This document shows, one piece after another, positions 17,637-25,207 of a stretch of DNA of 64,000 nucleotides. The notes below the pieces were generated by a model. It was not told the DNA's origin and ran no database searches. It saw only the letters and a list, made by a program, of their open reading frames with translations. Within the stretch, counting starts at the first letter, position 1, and the number at the start of each line of letters is the position of its first letter. The translations under genes were made by a program, and so were the position numbers. The stretch lies in NCBI GenBank assembly GCA_965140395.1, contig OZ223205.1:806001-870000 (forward strand). Direction: 5' to 3'. Origin of the DNA: Parvibaculum sp002684405. Lineage in GTDB: Bacteria; Pseudomonadota; Alphaproteobacteria; Parvibaculales; Parvibaculaceae.

Positions 17637-18728
17637 ATGACGACCGCAGCCCGTCTCGCCGAACCCCTCGCCTTTGCCCGTGGCCCCGAAATGAAGAACC
17701 GCTTCATGCTGGCGCCGCTCACGAACCAGCAGAGCCATGCGGACGGCAAGCTCTCCGATGATGAATATCGCTGGCTGACCATGCGAGCGGAGGGCGATTT
17801 CGGCCTCACCATGACATGCGCCGCGCATGTGCAGGCGCAGGGACAGGGCTTTGCGGGCCAGCTCGGCGTTTTCGGCGACGAGCATCTGGAAGGGCTGACC
17901 CGGCTGGCGCAGAAGATCGGATCCTGCGGCTCGGTTTCCTCCGTCCAGCTTCATCATGCGGGCATTCGCGCCGTCAAGGGCATCGTCACGGATATCGTCG
18001 GCCCGTCCGAGGACGCCGATACCGGCGCCCGCGCCATGACGACGGCCGAAGTGAAGGCGGCGCGCGATGCGTTCGTTCAGGCAGCGCAGCGCGCCGAGAA
18101 GGCGGGCTTCGACGGTGTGGAAGTGCATGGCGCGCATGGCTACCTGCTCGCGCAGTTCCTCTCTCCGGAACTCAACCGTCGCGACGACGAATATGGCGGC
18201 TCGCTGGAAAACCGGGCGCGCCTCATCATGGAAGTGATCGACGGTATCCGCGCCGCCTGCCGTCCCGACTTCCAGGTCGGATTACGGCTGTCTCCCGAAC
18301 GCTTCGGCCTGAAGCTCGCGGAAGTGCGCGAAGTGGCGGCGGAAATCCTGCGGCAGGAAAAGATCGACTATCTCGACATGTCGCTTTGGGATGTCTTCAA
18401 GGAGCCCGTCGAGGAGGAATTCCAGGGCCGGTCGCTCCTGAGCTATTTCGCCGAGCTGCCGCGCGGATCCGTCCGGCTGGGCGCGGCGGGCAAGATCATG
18501 GGTGCGGCGGATGCCGTTCGGGTGATCGAGAACGGATGCGACTTCGTCGTGATCGGCCGGGCCGCGATCCTGCGCCACGACTTCCCGCGGCGTGTGCTGG
18601 CGAACCCTTCTTATGTGTCGCCGACGCTGCCGGTGACCGCCCAGCACCTGCGCGACGAAGGGCTGGGCGAGGCCTTCGTGACTTATATGAGCGGCTGGAA
18701 GGGCTTCGTGGCGGAAGAGAGCGCCTGA
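17637..18728 (+). CDS. NADH:flavin oxidoreductase, Old Yellow Enzyme family
   Basis: A 363-residue TIM-barrel flavoprotein. The N-terminal KNRFMLAPLTNQQSH is the FMN-binding start of the family; VQLHHAGIR and VEVHGAHGYLLAQFLSP hold the substrate- and FMN-contacting residues, followed by the family signature NRRDDEYGGSLENRARL. It lacks the C-terminal Fe-S/FAD modules of 2,4-dienoyl-CoA reductase. It would reduce an activated C=C bond or related group; the substrate is unknown. AGGAAA sits in front of the ATG. Confidence 0.88.
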   Translation: MTTAARLAEPLAFARGPEMKNRFMLAPLTNQQSHADGKLSDDEYRWLTMRAEGDFGLTMTCAAHVQAQGQGFAGQLGVFGDEHLEGLTRLAQKIGSCGSVSSVQLHHAGIRAVKGIVTDIVGPSEDADTGARAMTTAEVKAARDAFVQAAQRAEKAGFDGVEVHGAHGYLLAQFLSPELNRRDDEYGGSLENRARLIMEVIDGIRAACRPDFQVGLRLSPERFGLKLAEVREVAAEILRQEKIDYLDMSLWDVFKEPVEEEFQGRSLLSYFAELPRGSVRLGAAGKIMGAADAVRVIENGCDFVVIGRAAILRHDFPRRVLANPSYVSPTLPVTAQHLRDEGLGEAFVTYMSGWKGFVAEESA

Positions 18729-18902
18729 TTTTCTCCGCCGCCTCCGCTTTCACTCCGGCCGGTTGCCCGGTTGATATGCATGCACAGGAAATGAGCGATC
18801 TGCGGCGCAACCCGCTTGTGTGCTGTGCAACATAAGGGGTCGAAACCCGCCGAAATTCCCGTTTGAGGGCCAAAACGCCCGGCATTCCCCCGTTCTCCTC
18901 CG

Positions 18903-18917
18903 TGGCACGGGGCTTGC
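18903..18917 (+). promoter_or_regulatory. Sigma-54 (-24/-12) promoter for the transporter operon
   Basis: TGGCACGGGGCTTGC fits the RpoN consensus TGGCACG-N4-TTGC exactly, with the invariant GG at 18904-18905 and GC at 18916-18917. The predicted transcript start is near 18929, about 43 bases before the substrate-binding protein gene. It is almost identical to the site at 24057. I did not find a convincing upstream activator site. Confidence 0.8.
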
Positions 18918-18921
18918 TCGT

Positions 18922-18951
18922 AGTATTACGCATTTTGCATTTCGTAATACT
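18922..18951. promoter_or_regulatory. NikR-type operator overlapping the sigma-54 start site
   Basis: AGTATTACG and CGTAATACT form perfect 9-bp inverted arms separated by 12 bases. Read as GTATTAC-N14-GTAATAC (or GTATTA-N16-TAATAC), the geometry matches known NikR operators (GTATGA-N16-TCATAC in E. coli; GTGTTAC-N14-GTAACAC in other groups). It covers the predicted +1 of the sigma-54 promoter, where bound protein should block transcription. A NikR-like protein is encoded 4.5 kb downstream in the same locus. Confidence 0.72.
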
Positions 18952-18971
18952 GCTCAACCTCGGGAGTTAAT

Positions 18972-19964
18972 GTGATGGGTCTCAAGAGAAGTCTTGGATT
19001 GGCGTTGGGCCTGGCCATGTCGGCAATCATGCTGGCCGCGCCCGCCCGCGCCGAAGCCCCGCTTAAAATCGGTTACAGCGACTGGCCCGGCTGGGTGGCC
19101 TGGCAGGTCGCCATCGACAAGGGCTGGCTCAAGGAAGCCGGTGTCGACGCGGATTTCCAGTGGTTCGATTATGTGGCGTCCATGGATGCCTTTGCCGCCG
19201 GCAAGCTCGACGGCGTCAGCGTGACCAATGGCGATGCGCTCGTCATGGGCGGCAGCGGCACCAAGAGCGTCATGATCCTGGTGAACGACTATTCCAACGG
19301 CAATGACATGATCATCGCCAAGCCGGGCATCAAAAGCCTCAAGGAACTGAAGGGCAAGAAGATCGGCGTCGAGATGGGCTTCGTGGACCATCTTCTGCTG
19401 CTGAACGGCCTTGAGAAGAACGGCATGGCGGAATCCGATGTCAGCCTGGTCAATGTCGCCACCAACAACACGCCTCAGGTGCTTGCCTCCGGCGATGTCG
19501 ACGCGATCGGCGCCTGGCAGCCGAGCTCCGGCACGGCGATGAAGCTCGTTCCGGGGTCGCGTCCCGTCTACACCTCGGCGGATGAGCCCGGCCTCATCTA
19601 CGACACGCTGACCGTGACGCCGACGAGCCTGGCCAACCGCCGCGACGACTATGTGAAGCTCATCAAGGTCTGGGACAAGGTCGTCAAATACATCAACGAT
19701 CCCGAAACCCAGCCCGACGCGCTGAAGATCATGTCTGCCCGCGTGGGTCTGACGCCGGCGCAGTACAAGCCGCTTCTGAACGGCACGAAGCTCCTCACGC
19801 TCGAGGAAAGCTCCAAGGTACTCAAGAAGGCGGATGGATTTTCCTCCCTCTACGGATCGTCGAAGATCTCCGATGAGTTCAACGTGAAGTACAAGGTCTA
19901 TGCCGATCCCCAGGACGTCGACAGCTATATCGATCCGTCCCTCGAGGCGGACGCCCTTAAGTAA
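18972..19964 (+). CDS. ABC transporter substrate-binding protein (urea/guanidine carboxylase-associated)
   Basis: A 330-residue periplasmic binding protein of the NitT/TauT (SsuA/TauA) type. It has a signal peptide ending in APARA, then PLKIGYSDWPGWVAWQVAIDKGWLK, the typical first lobe. VSVTNGDALVMGGSGTKSVMI and LKELKGKKIGVEMGFVDHLL follow the family pattern. It is the first gene of a permease/ATPase set that sits with a urea/guanidine carboxylase locus, and such transporters are often under guanidine-I riboswitches. Guanidine or a related nitrogen compound is the inferred ligand. Upstream lie a sigma-54 promoter and a NikR-like operator. Confidence 0.87.
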   Translation: MMGLKRSLGLALGLAMSAIMLAAPARAEAPLKIGYSDWPGWVAWQVAIDKGWLKEAGVDADFQWFDYVASMDAFAAGKLDGVSVTNGDALVMGGSGTKSVMILVNDYSNGNDMIIAKPGIKSLKELKGKKIGVEMGFVDHLLLLNGLEKNGMAESDVSLVNVATNNTPQVLASGDVDAIGAWQPSSGTAMKLVPGSRPVYTSADEPGLIYDTLTVTPTSLANRRDDYVKLIKVWDKVVKYINDPETQPDALKIMSARVGLTPAQYKPLLNGTKLLTLEESSKVLKKADGFSSLYGSSKISDEFNVKYKVYADPQDVDSYIDPSLEADALK

Positions 19965-20008
19965 GTCGCGTATTGAGTTGTGAGTAACGAGTAGCGCCCG
20001 GGGGTACC

Positions 20009-20968
20009 ATGAGTCGGACAAACTGGTTCTCGGTTCAGACGGAACTGTCGCCTAAAGCAAAGACCGTTCTCGGCATTCTTTCCTTTGTATTGCCGATCCT
20101 CGTCTGGAGCATCGTGAGCTATGTGCCCGTCGTGTGGCACCCCCTGGTGCAGATCACCGATCCCGGCAGCGTCTCCTATCTGCAGGTCGACATGCGCATG
20201 CCGCGCGGGCCCTTCGAGGACGTCGTCAAGGAGGCGGAAGCCGAAGGACAGGCGCCGCCGCAGGGCTTCCCGGCCAACCCGGTCTATCTGCCCGCGCCGC
20301 ATGAAGTGGCCTCCGCGCTTTATACCGCCTTCGTCACGCCACCGCCCTCGAGGGACATGCCATGGCTGCATGAAAGCCTGTGGCATTCGATCCAGGTGAT
20401 CTTCTGGGGCTTCTTCCTCTCCTCGGCCATCGGCGTGCCGCTGGGCGTGCTCTGCGGGGCCTATGCGCCCATATCGCGCCTTACCGAACCATTCGTGGAA
20501 TTCTTCCGCTATCTTCCCGCGCCCGCCTTCGGTGCGCTCGCCGTCGCCATTCTGGGTATCTATGACGGGCCGAAGATCGCGATCATCTTTATCGGCACCT
20601 TCTTCCAGCAGGTGCTCATCATCGCCAATACGACGCGCAAGCTCGACGGGGCGCTGACCGAAGCCGCCCTGACGCTGGGCGCGGGCAATCTCCAGCTTCT
20701 GACGCGTGTCGTGGTGCCGGGCGTATTGCCCGATCTCTATCGCGACCTGCGCATCCTGCTGGGCTGGGCATGGACCTATCTGATCGTGGCCGAGCTGATC
20801 GGCACGACCAGCGGCATCACCTGGTTCATCACGCAACAGGCGCGCTACCAGCATTTCGAAAATGTGTACGCCGCCATCATCATCATCGGCATCATCGGTC
20901 TCGGGACCGATCTCGTTCTGGGGATGCTGGCGAAACGCTTCTTCCCCTGGGACCGCAACGGAAAATAG
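20009..20968 (+). CDS. ABC transporter permease (TauC/SsuC type)
   Basis: A 319-residue inner-membrane permease. The BPD_transp_1 EAA loop is EAALTLGAGNLQLLTRVVVPGVLP and is preceded by TTRKLDGA, as in TauC/SsuC. Membrane helices are seen at about residues 20-45 and 125-305. An unusually long periplasmic stretch lies between the first helix and the core (about residues 46-115); this insert is typical of the carboxylase-associated subgroup as I recall it. It follows the binding protein by 44 bases and precedes the ATPase by 12. Confidence 0.88.
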   Translation: MSRTNWFSVQTELSPKAKTVLGILSFVLPILVWSIVSYVPVVWHPLVQITDPGSVSYLQVDMRMPRGPFEDVVKEAEAEGQAPPQGFPANPVYLPAPHEVASALYTAFVTPPPSRDMPWLHESLWHSIQVIFWGFFLSSAIGVPLGVLCGAYAPISRLTEPFVEFFRYLPAPAFGALAVAILGIYDGPKIAIIFIGTFFQQVLIIANTTRKLDGALTEAALTLGAGNLQLLTRVVVPGVLPDLYRDLRILLGWAWTYLIVAELIGTTSGITWFITQQARYQHFENVYAAIIIIGIIGLGTDLVLGMLAKRFFPWDRNGK

Positions 20969-20980
20969 AGCGAGGCAACC

Positions 20981-21901
20981 ATGAACGCGGAAAAGACACT
21001 GCCGTCCTATCTCGAACAGTCCGACGCGGTACGCGAGCGCTTCGAGCGGCTGAAGGCCCGTCCGAAAATTCTGGAAGTGAAGGGGCTCGACAAGGTTTTC
21101 GAAACGCCCAAGGGCCAGACGGTCGCGCTGAAGGATATTCACTTCGAAACGCACCGCCGCGAATTTCTCTGCGTGGTCGGCCCGTCGGGCTGCGGCAAGT
21201 CCACACTCATCCGCATTCTGGCCGGGCTCGATGCGCAGACCGGCGGCGACGTGCTGCTGGAAGGAAAGCCGGTGAAGGGGCCGGGCAAGGATCGCGGCAT
21301 GGTGTTTCAGGGCTACACGCTCTTTCCCTGGCTGAGCGTGAAGCGCAACGTCATGTTCGGCCTCACGGTGAACGGCATGGGGTTTCAGGAAGCCGAACGT
21401 CAGGCGTTGCAATGGCTGGCGCTTATCGGTCTGGAAAAATTCGCCGACGCCTATCCGCATCAATTGTCGGGCGGCATGAAGCAGCGCGTTGCGATTGCGC
21501 GCGCGCTCGCCAACCAGCCGCGCATTCTGCTGATGGACGAGCCCTTCGGCGCGTTGGACGCGCAGACTCGCGCCCGGATGCAGGCGCACCTGCTGGAGAT
21601 CTGGCGCAAGATCGACATCACCATCGTCTTCATCACCCATGACCTCGACGAGGCGATCTATCTCGCCGACCGCGTATTGGTGCTGAAGGCGCATCCGGGC
21701 GAGGTGCAGGAGCTGATCGAAGTGCCCGTCCCTCACCCCCGCAAGATGGAACAGTTCATCTCCGACGAATTCCTCGCCACCAAGGCGCGTCTGGAAGAAC
21801 TCATCTACGCGCATGAAGAGAAGGAAGAGGGGGCGGACGAGGATGAGCCTGACTATCCCGACATGCCCCGTCTCGTCGAAGTCGGCGACAGTGTGGATTG
21901 A
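20981..21901 (+). CDS. ABC transporter ATP-binding protein (TauB/SsuB type)
   Basis: A 306-residue import ATPase: Walker A GPSGCGKST, Q-loop MVFQGYTLFPWLS, signature LSGGMKQRVAIARALA, Walker B ILLMDEPFGALD, H-loop VFITHDLDEAIYLAD. It has an N-terminal extension of about 35 residues and an acidic tail (EEKEEGADEDEPDYPD) beyond the usual ~255-residue core. It completes the uptake system. The 177 bases after it hold a small hairpin (GCCGGG/CCCGGC, 22012-22032) and no further gene before glnT. Confidence 0.92.
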   Translation: MNAEKTLPSYLEQSDAVRERFERLKARPKILEVKGLDKVFETPKGQTVALKDIHFETHRREFLCVVGPSGCGKSTLIRILAGLDAQTGGDVLLEGKPVKGPGKDRGMVFQGYTLFPWLSVKRNVMFGLTVNGMGFQEAERQALQWLALIGLEKFADAYPHQLSGGMKQRVAIARALANQPRILLMDEPFGALDAQTRARMQAHLLEIWRKIDITIVFITHDLDEAIYLADRVLVLKAHPGEVQELIEVPVPHPRKMEQFISDEFLATKARLEELIYAHEEKEEGADEDEPDYPDMPRLVEVGDSVD

Positions 21902-22078
21902 GCGTCATGCGATGGTCTGCACGGATTGAACGGAAAGCGGCCTCACCCCCAAACCTGTTTTAGGTAGGGCGGCTGACGAAGTAAGGCGACACGAGAGAAA
22001 GAATTTCATGTGCCGGGGTGAAAGAGCCCGGCGCAAAGCGGGAACGCATGACCTGTCGCGATAGAGAAAGGCACGGCA

Positions 22079-23440
22079 ATGATGACGGATGAAGAGATCA
22101 CAACGATCCAGAAGGACCTGCGCGCAAAGGGCGTTAAATACTGCATTGGCGCCTATGTGGACATTCACGGCGTGCCGAAAGGCAAGGTGGTGCCGATCGA
22201 CCATCTGCATCACATGGCGCATGGTTCCGAGCGCTATACGGGTTACGCGCTGGACGGTCTCGGTCAGGCGCCGAACGATGACGAGATCACCTCGATCCCG
22301 GATCTTACGCATATCGTGCAGCTTCCCTGGGAACCCTCGGTCGCCTGGATGCCCGCCGATAACGGCTTTCAGGGCAAACCCTATCCACTGAATACCCGCG
22401 TCGCGCTGAAGAACATGCTGGCGCAGGCAGCCGAAATGGGTTTCGGCTTCAATCTCGGCATCGAATGCGAAATCTTCGTCCTCGAACAAAATGAGGACGG
22501 CTCGCTCTCCGTGCCGAACCCGAACGACAAGCTGACCAAGCCCTGCTACAGCGTCGAGGGCTTCATGGACCAGTTCAACTGGCTCGACAAGGTCGCGACC
22601 TGCATCAACGACCTGGGCTGGGATCTCTATTCCTTCGACCATGAAGACGCGAACGGCCAGTACGAGTTCGACTTTGCCTATGCGGATGCGCTCACCATGT
22701 GCGACCGGCTGGTCTTCTTCCGCTACATGGCAAAGGAGTTCGCCAAGCAGGAAGGTCTGCTTGCGACCATGATGCCCAAGCCCTTCGCCGACAAGACGGG
22801 CAATGGCGCGCATTTCAACATGTCGCTCTACGATCTGAAGACCGGCGGCAATGTCTTTGCCTGCGATCCGAAAGACGATCCGCGCGGGCTGGGCCTCACC
22901 GAAACCGGCTATCAGTTCATCGGCGGCATCCTGAAACACGGGCCCGCGCTCTGCGCCGCCTTCGCGCCGACGGTCAACAGCTACAAGCGCCTCGTGCGTC
23001 AGGGGGCGATGAGCTATTTCACCTGGGCACCCGTTTTCAACTCATACGGCTCCAACAACCGCACGAATTCCGTGCGCGTGCCGTCGGGCGGCGGGCGATG
23101 CGAGTCGCGCAATGCCGATGGTGCCGTGAACCCCTACCTTGCCGCCACGCTGGCGCTTGCCGCCGGTCTTGAAGGCATTCGCGAAGGGATCGACCCGGGC
23201 GATCCGAACGAGGATAATCTCTATACGATTTCCGAATCGGAGCGTGCGGCGCGCGGCATCCAGTTCCTGCCGCAGAACCTGCAGGAGGCGGTCGCCTGTT
23301 TCCAGGCCGACCCGATCACCGAAACGGCGCTGGGAAGCGGGCTTCGCGACGAGTTCGTGAAGTACAAAACCGAAGAATGGCAGGCCTACCATCTCTCGGT
23401 CAGCGAGTGGGAAGTGGAACGCTACAGCCATCTTTTCTGA
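22079..23440 (+). CDS. glnT: Type III glutamine synthetase-like enzyme (GlnT)
   Basis: A 453-residue GS-superfamily protein of the GlnT branch rather than GlnA. GIECEIFVLE is the first metal-binding stretch, NGQYEFDFAYADAL and KTGNGAHFNMSL the next, and KRLVRQGAMSYFTWAP with SNNRTNSVRVPSGGGRCESRNADGAVNPYLA the glutamate/ATP site. GlnT-type enzymes make glutamine, or in relatives gamma-glutamyl amides such as gamma-glutamylmethylamide. In this locus it may capture the ammonia freed from guanidine, or act on another amine. Two start codons (ATGATG) lie at 22079 and 22082. Confidence 0.85.
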   Translation: MMTDEEITTIQKDLRAKGVKYCIGAYVDIHGVPKGKVVPIDHLHHMAHGSERYTGYALDGLGQAPNDDEITSIPDLTHIVQLPWEPSVAWMPADNGFQGKPYPLNTRVALKNMLAQAAEMGFGFNLGIECEIFVLEQNEDGSLSVPNPNDKLTKPCYSVEGFMDQFNWLDKVATCINDLGWDLYSFDHEDANGQYEFDFAYADALTMCDRLVFFRYMAKEFAKQEGLLATMMPKPFADKTGNGAHFNMSLYDLKTGGNVFACDPKDDPRGLGLTETGYQFIGGILKHGPALCAAFAPTVNSYKRLVRQGAMSYFTWAPVFNSYGSNNRTNSVRVPSGGGRCESRNADGAVNPYLAATLALAAGLEGIREGIDPGDPNEDNLYTISESERAARGIQFLPQNLQEAVACFQADPITETALGSGLRDEFVKYKTEEWQAYHLSVSEWEVERYSHLF

Positions 23441-23450
23441 AGGATAGAAA

Positions 23451-23948
23451 ATGTCCGGGAACGGCATAGGCGACGCCCCAAACAATGCAAATGGTGCGCG
23501 GACCATCGACAGCAGGCCCGTAAGCCGCATCAGCATTTCCCTGCCGGAGGAATTGCTGACCGAACTCGACCAGATGGTGGAGGATCGGGGGTTTCAGAGC
23601 CGGTCCCAGGCGATCAACGACATGCTCCACCAGTTTCTGGTGGAGCATAAGCGCGAGCGCGGCGACGAGGTGATGGTCGGCATCATCACCATCTACTATG
23701 ACAACACGGCCAATGGGCTTCAGAAGCAGCTCGCCGACCTGCAGTACCGTTATATCGACGAATGCATCAGCTCTCTCCATGTCCATCTGGCGCATAACCA
23801 GACCATGGAAGTCGTGCTGGTGCAGGGCCCGGCGCGAAAGCTCCAGGCGATCGCGGACGAGATGGTCACCAAGCGCGGCGTCATCGCCGGCAAGATACAG
23901 CTCATGGCCGCGGTCATTCCGCCGCTTCATCCCTTCAGCGGTGACTGA
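23451..23948 (+). CDS. NikR-like ribbon-helix-helix regulator with altered metal site
   Basis: A 165-residue protein built like NikR: an N-terminal ribbon-helix-helix (SRISISLPEELLTELDQM, then SRSQAINDMLHQFL) and a C-terminal ACT-like tetramerisation/metal domain. The motif LHVHLAHNQTMEV aligns with the E. coli LHVHINHDDCLEI. Aligned by eye, the E. coli nickel ligands His87 and His89 are kept (His110, His112), but His76 is Tyr99 and Cys95 is Thr118. The DNA-contact strand R-x-T-x-T becomes R26-x-S28-x-S30. It has an extra ~22-residue N-terminus. It starts 10 bases after glnT and is likely to bind the operator at 18922. Signal unknown. Confidence 0.85.
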   Translation: MSGNGIGDAPNNANGARTIDSRPVSRISISLPEELLTELDQMVEDRGFQSRSQAINDMLHQFLVEHKRERGDEVMVGIITIYYDNTANGLQKQLADLQYRYIDECISSLHVHLAHNQTMEVVLVQGPARKLQAIADEMVTKRGVIAGKIQLMAAVIPPLHPFSGD

Positions 23949-24020
23949 TTGGAAATGAAAGCGGCAGACTGGTGAAACTTTAGGCAAAAGGACAGATATT
24001 GAGCGTCTTCGGGCGCGAAA

Positions 24021-24041
24021 AAACCCGGCAAGCCAGGGTTT
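24021..24041 (+). terminator. Hairpin after the NikR-like gene
   Basis: AAACCC and GGGTTT arms around a GC-containing loop, preceded by a run of A. It lies 73 bases after the NikR-like stop and just before the next promoter, so it may separate the two transcription units. There is no strong U-run after it. Confidence 0.35.
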
Positions 24042-24056
24042 ATGCCCCTTTATCCA

Positions 24057-24071
24057 TGGCACGGGGTTTGC
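24057..24071 (+). promoter_or_regulatory. Sigma-54 (-24/-12) promoter for the guanidine carboxylase operon
   Basis: TGGCACGGGGTTTGC matches the RpoN consensus, with GG at 24058-24059 and GC at 24070-24071. It differs at a single base from the promoter at 18903. The predicted start near 24083 is immediately before the guanidine-I riboswitch, so the aptamer would be at the very 5' end of the transcript. Confidence 0.8.
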
Positions 24072-24089
24072 GACACTGAAGACAGGCAG

Positions 24090-24206
24090 TGGCTAGGGTT
24101 CCGGCCGCAAATCGGTTTCACGACCGATGCGGTGTCTGGTCCGAGAGCTACACCCTGACCGGTCAACAGCGGTCAGGTACACGGCGGGACAAAAGCCCGG
24201 GAGACG
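24090..24206 (+). ncRNA. Guanidine-I (ykkC) riboswitch aptamer
   Basis: The conserved ykkC blocks are all present and in order: CTAGGGTTCCG at 24093-24103, CTGGTCCGAGAGCTACAC at 24136-24153, and ACGGCGGGACAAAAGCCCGG at 24181-24200 with GAGA next. Between the last two lies a 7-bp hairpin CCTGACC/GGTCAGG (24154-24160, 24171-24177). This RNA binds guanidinium and in known cases turns gene expression on. It leads into two DUF1989 genes and a urea/guanidine carboxylase, the genes that this riboswitch class is known to control. The spacing to the first gene is about 180 bases, leaving room for an expression platform. Confidence 0.95.
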
Positions 24207-24216
24207 GATGCGATGC

Positions 24217-24256
24217 GAGGATTGGCATTGCAGGCCGCCGTGTATAGCCGATCCTC
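24217..24256 (+). promoter_or_regulatory. Hairpin downstream of the riboswitch
   Basis: GAGGATTGGC (24217-24226) pairs with GCCGATCCTC (24247-24256) over ten positions with one G-U. It sits between the aptamer and the terminator-like hairpin and could belong to the expression platform. Confidence 0.4.
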
Positions 24257-24310
24257 CAGACTTCATGCGGGCGGCACCATCGCCGGCAGGACGACCTGCC
24301 CGCGACCTCT

Positions 24311-24330
24311 TCCGGCCTTGCCGGATTTTT
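24311..24330 (+). terminator. Candidate riboswitch-controlled intrinsic terminator
   Basis: TCCGGC-CTT-GCCGGA followed by five T: a compact stem with a U-run, 105 bases past the aptamer and 55 bases before the first coding start. A guanidine-I ON switch would be expected to prevent such a terminator from forming. The antiterminator pairing was not worked out. Confidence 0.55.
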
Positions 24331-24385
24331 GCCCGGACGGCCGGGCGCCGGTTCACATGCCGGCATGGTGTAAGGAGATGGAGAG

Positions 24386-25192
24386 ATGGCACAAAGTGCT
24401 GACGACGCCCGCGCCGAAGAAAAGGCGCGCTACGACGCGCTCTTCGCGCAGGGGCGCGCAAAACGCCGAGACATCAGCGAAGCGCCGGGCAATCCCCGCG
24501 ACATTCCCGAAAAGGACGTTCTCTGGCAGGAAACGCTGCCGGGAAGCTGGGGCTGGTCGCGCCGCATCCCGCGCGGTGAGACCCTGCGCATTTCGGCGAC
24601 CGGGCCGACCGCCGGCGTCTCCGTGCTGCTTTATAACGCCGCCGACCCGACCGAACGCTTCAACGCGGGCGACACGGTGAAGATCCAGTGGAGCGCGGCG
24701 TTGCAGCGCGGCCGAGTGCTCTTTTCCGATATGGGTCGCGTGCTGGCCTCGATCACCGACGACACCTTCGGCCGCAATGATGCACTGGCGGGCGGGTCCA
24801 CGCCCCTCAGCAATGAACAGAAATACGGCGACGCCACGCTGCGTTCCACGCGCGGCAATTTCATCCTGCTGGCCGCCAAGCACGGGTTGAGCAAGGCCGA
24901 TGTTCCGCCCTGCCTGACGCTGTTCGCGCCCGTTGCCGTCGATCCGGAAGGCCGCTTCGTCTGGGAAGGCGACGGCGCGTCGAAGGGAGACTATGTGGAT
25001 TTGCGCGCGGAGATGGACCTTCTGGTGTTCGTCTCCAACTGCCCGCATCCGCTGGCGCCCGGCGAATACGATCCTCAGCCCGTCGACCTCACGGTCTGGC
25101 AATCCCCGCCGCCCGCCGCGGACGATTTCTGCCGCACGGCGACCGAGGAAGCCATTCGCGGTTTCGAAAACACAGACCCCCTGTTCCGTTGA
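24386..25192 (+). CDS. DUF1989 urea amidolyase-associated protein, large (carboxyguanidine deiminase subunit)
   Basis: A 268-residue protein of the DUF1989 / 'urea carboxylase-associated protein' family: VSVLLYNAADPTERFNAGDT, RVLFSDMGRVLASITDD, LRAEMDLLVFVSNCPHPLAPG. With the next gene it corresponds to the CgdA/CgdB pair, shown in other bacteria to deiminate carboxyguanidine to allophanate and ammonia. Compared by eye with its partner, it lacks the cysteine after the SAGA-type loop (GGST instead of GACS) and the second cysteine of the NCP motif, so its own metal site looks degenerate. A guanidine-I riboswitch lies upstream. Which subunit name applies was not settled. Confidence 0.88.
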   Translation: MAQSADDARAEEKARYDALFAQGRAKRRDISEAPGNPRDIPEKDVLWQETLPGSWGWSRRIPRGETLRISATGPTAGVSVLLYNAADPTERFNAGDTVKIQWSAALQRGRVLFSDMGRVLASITDDTFGRNDALAGGSTPLSNEQKYGDATLRSTRGNFILLAAKHGLSKADVPPCLTLFAPVAVDPEGRFVWEGDGASKGDYVDLRAEMDLLVFVSNCPHPLAPGEYDPQPVDLTVWQSPPPAADDFCRTATEEAIRGFENTDPLFR

Positions 25193-25207
25193 GGCGAGGA
25201 TAATCCC

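Noticed and set aside
19925..21814. A 629-codon minus-strand frame across the permease and ATPase genes
   Set aside because: The sense frames are clear ABC permease and ATPase with all motifs; the antisense product has no recognisable feature.
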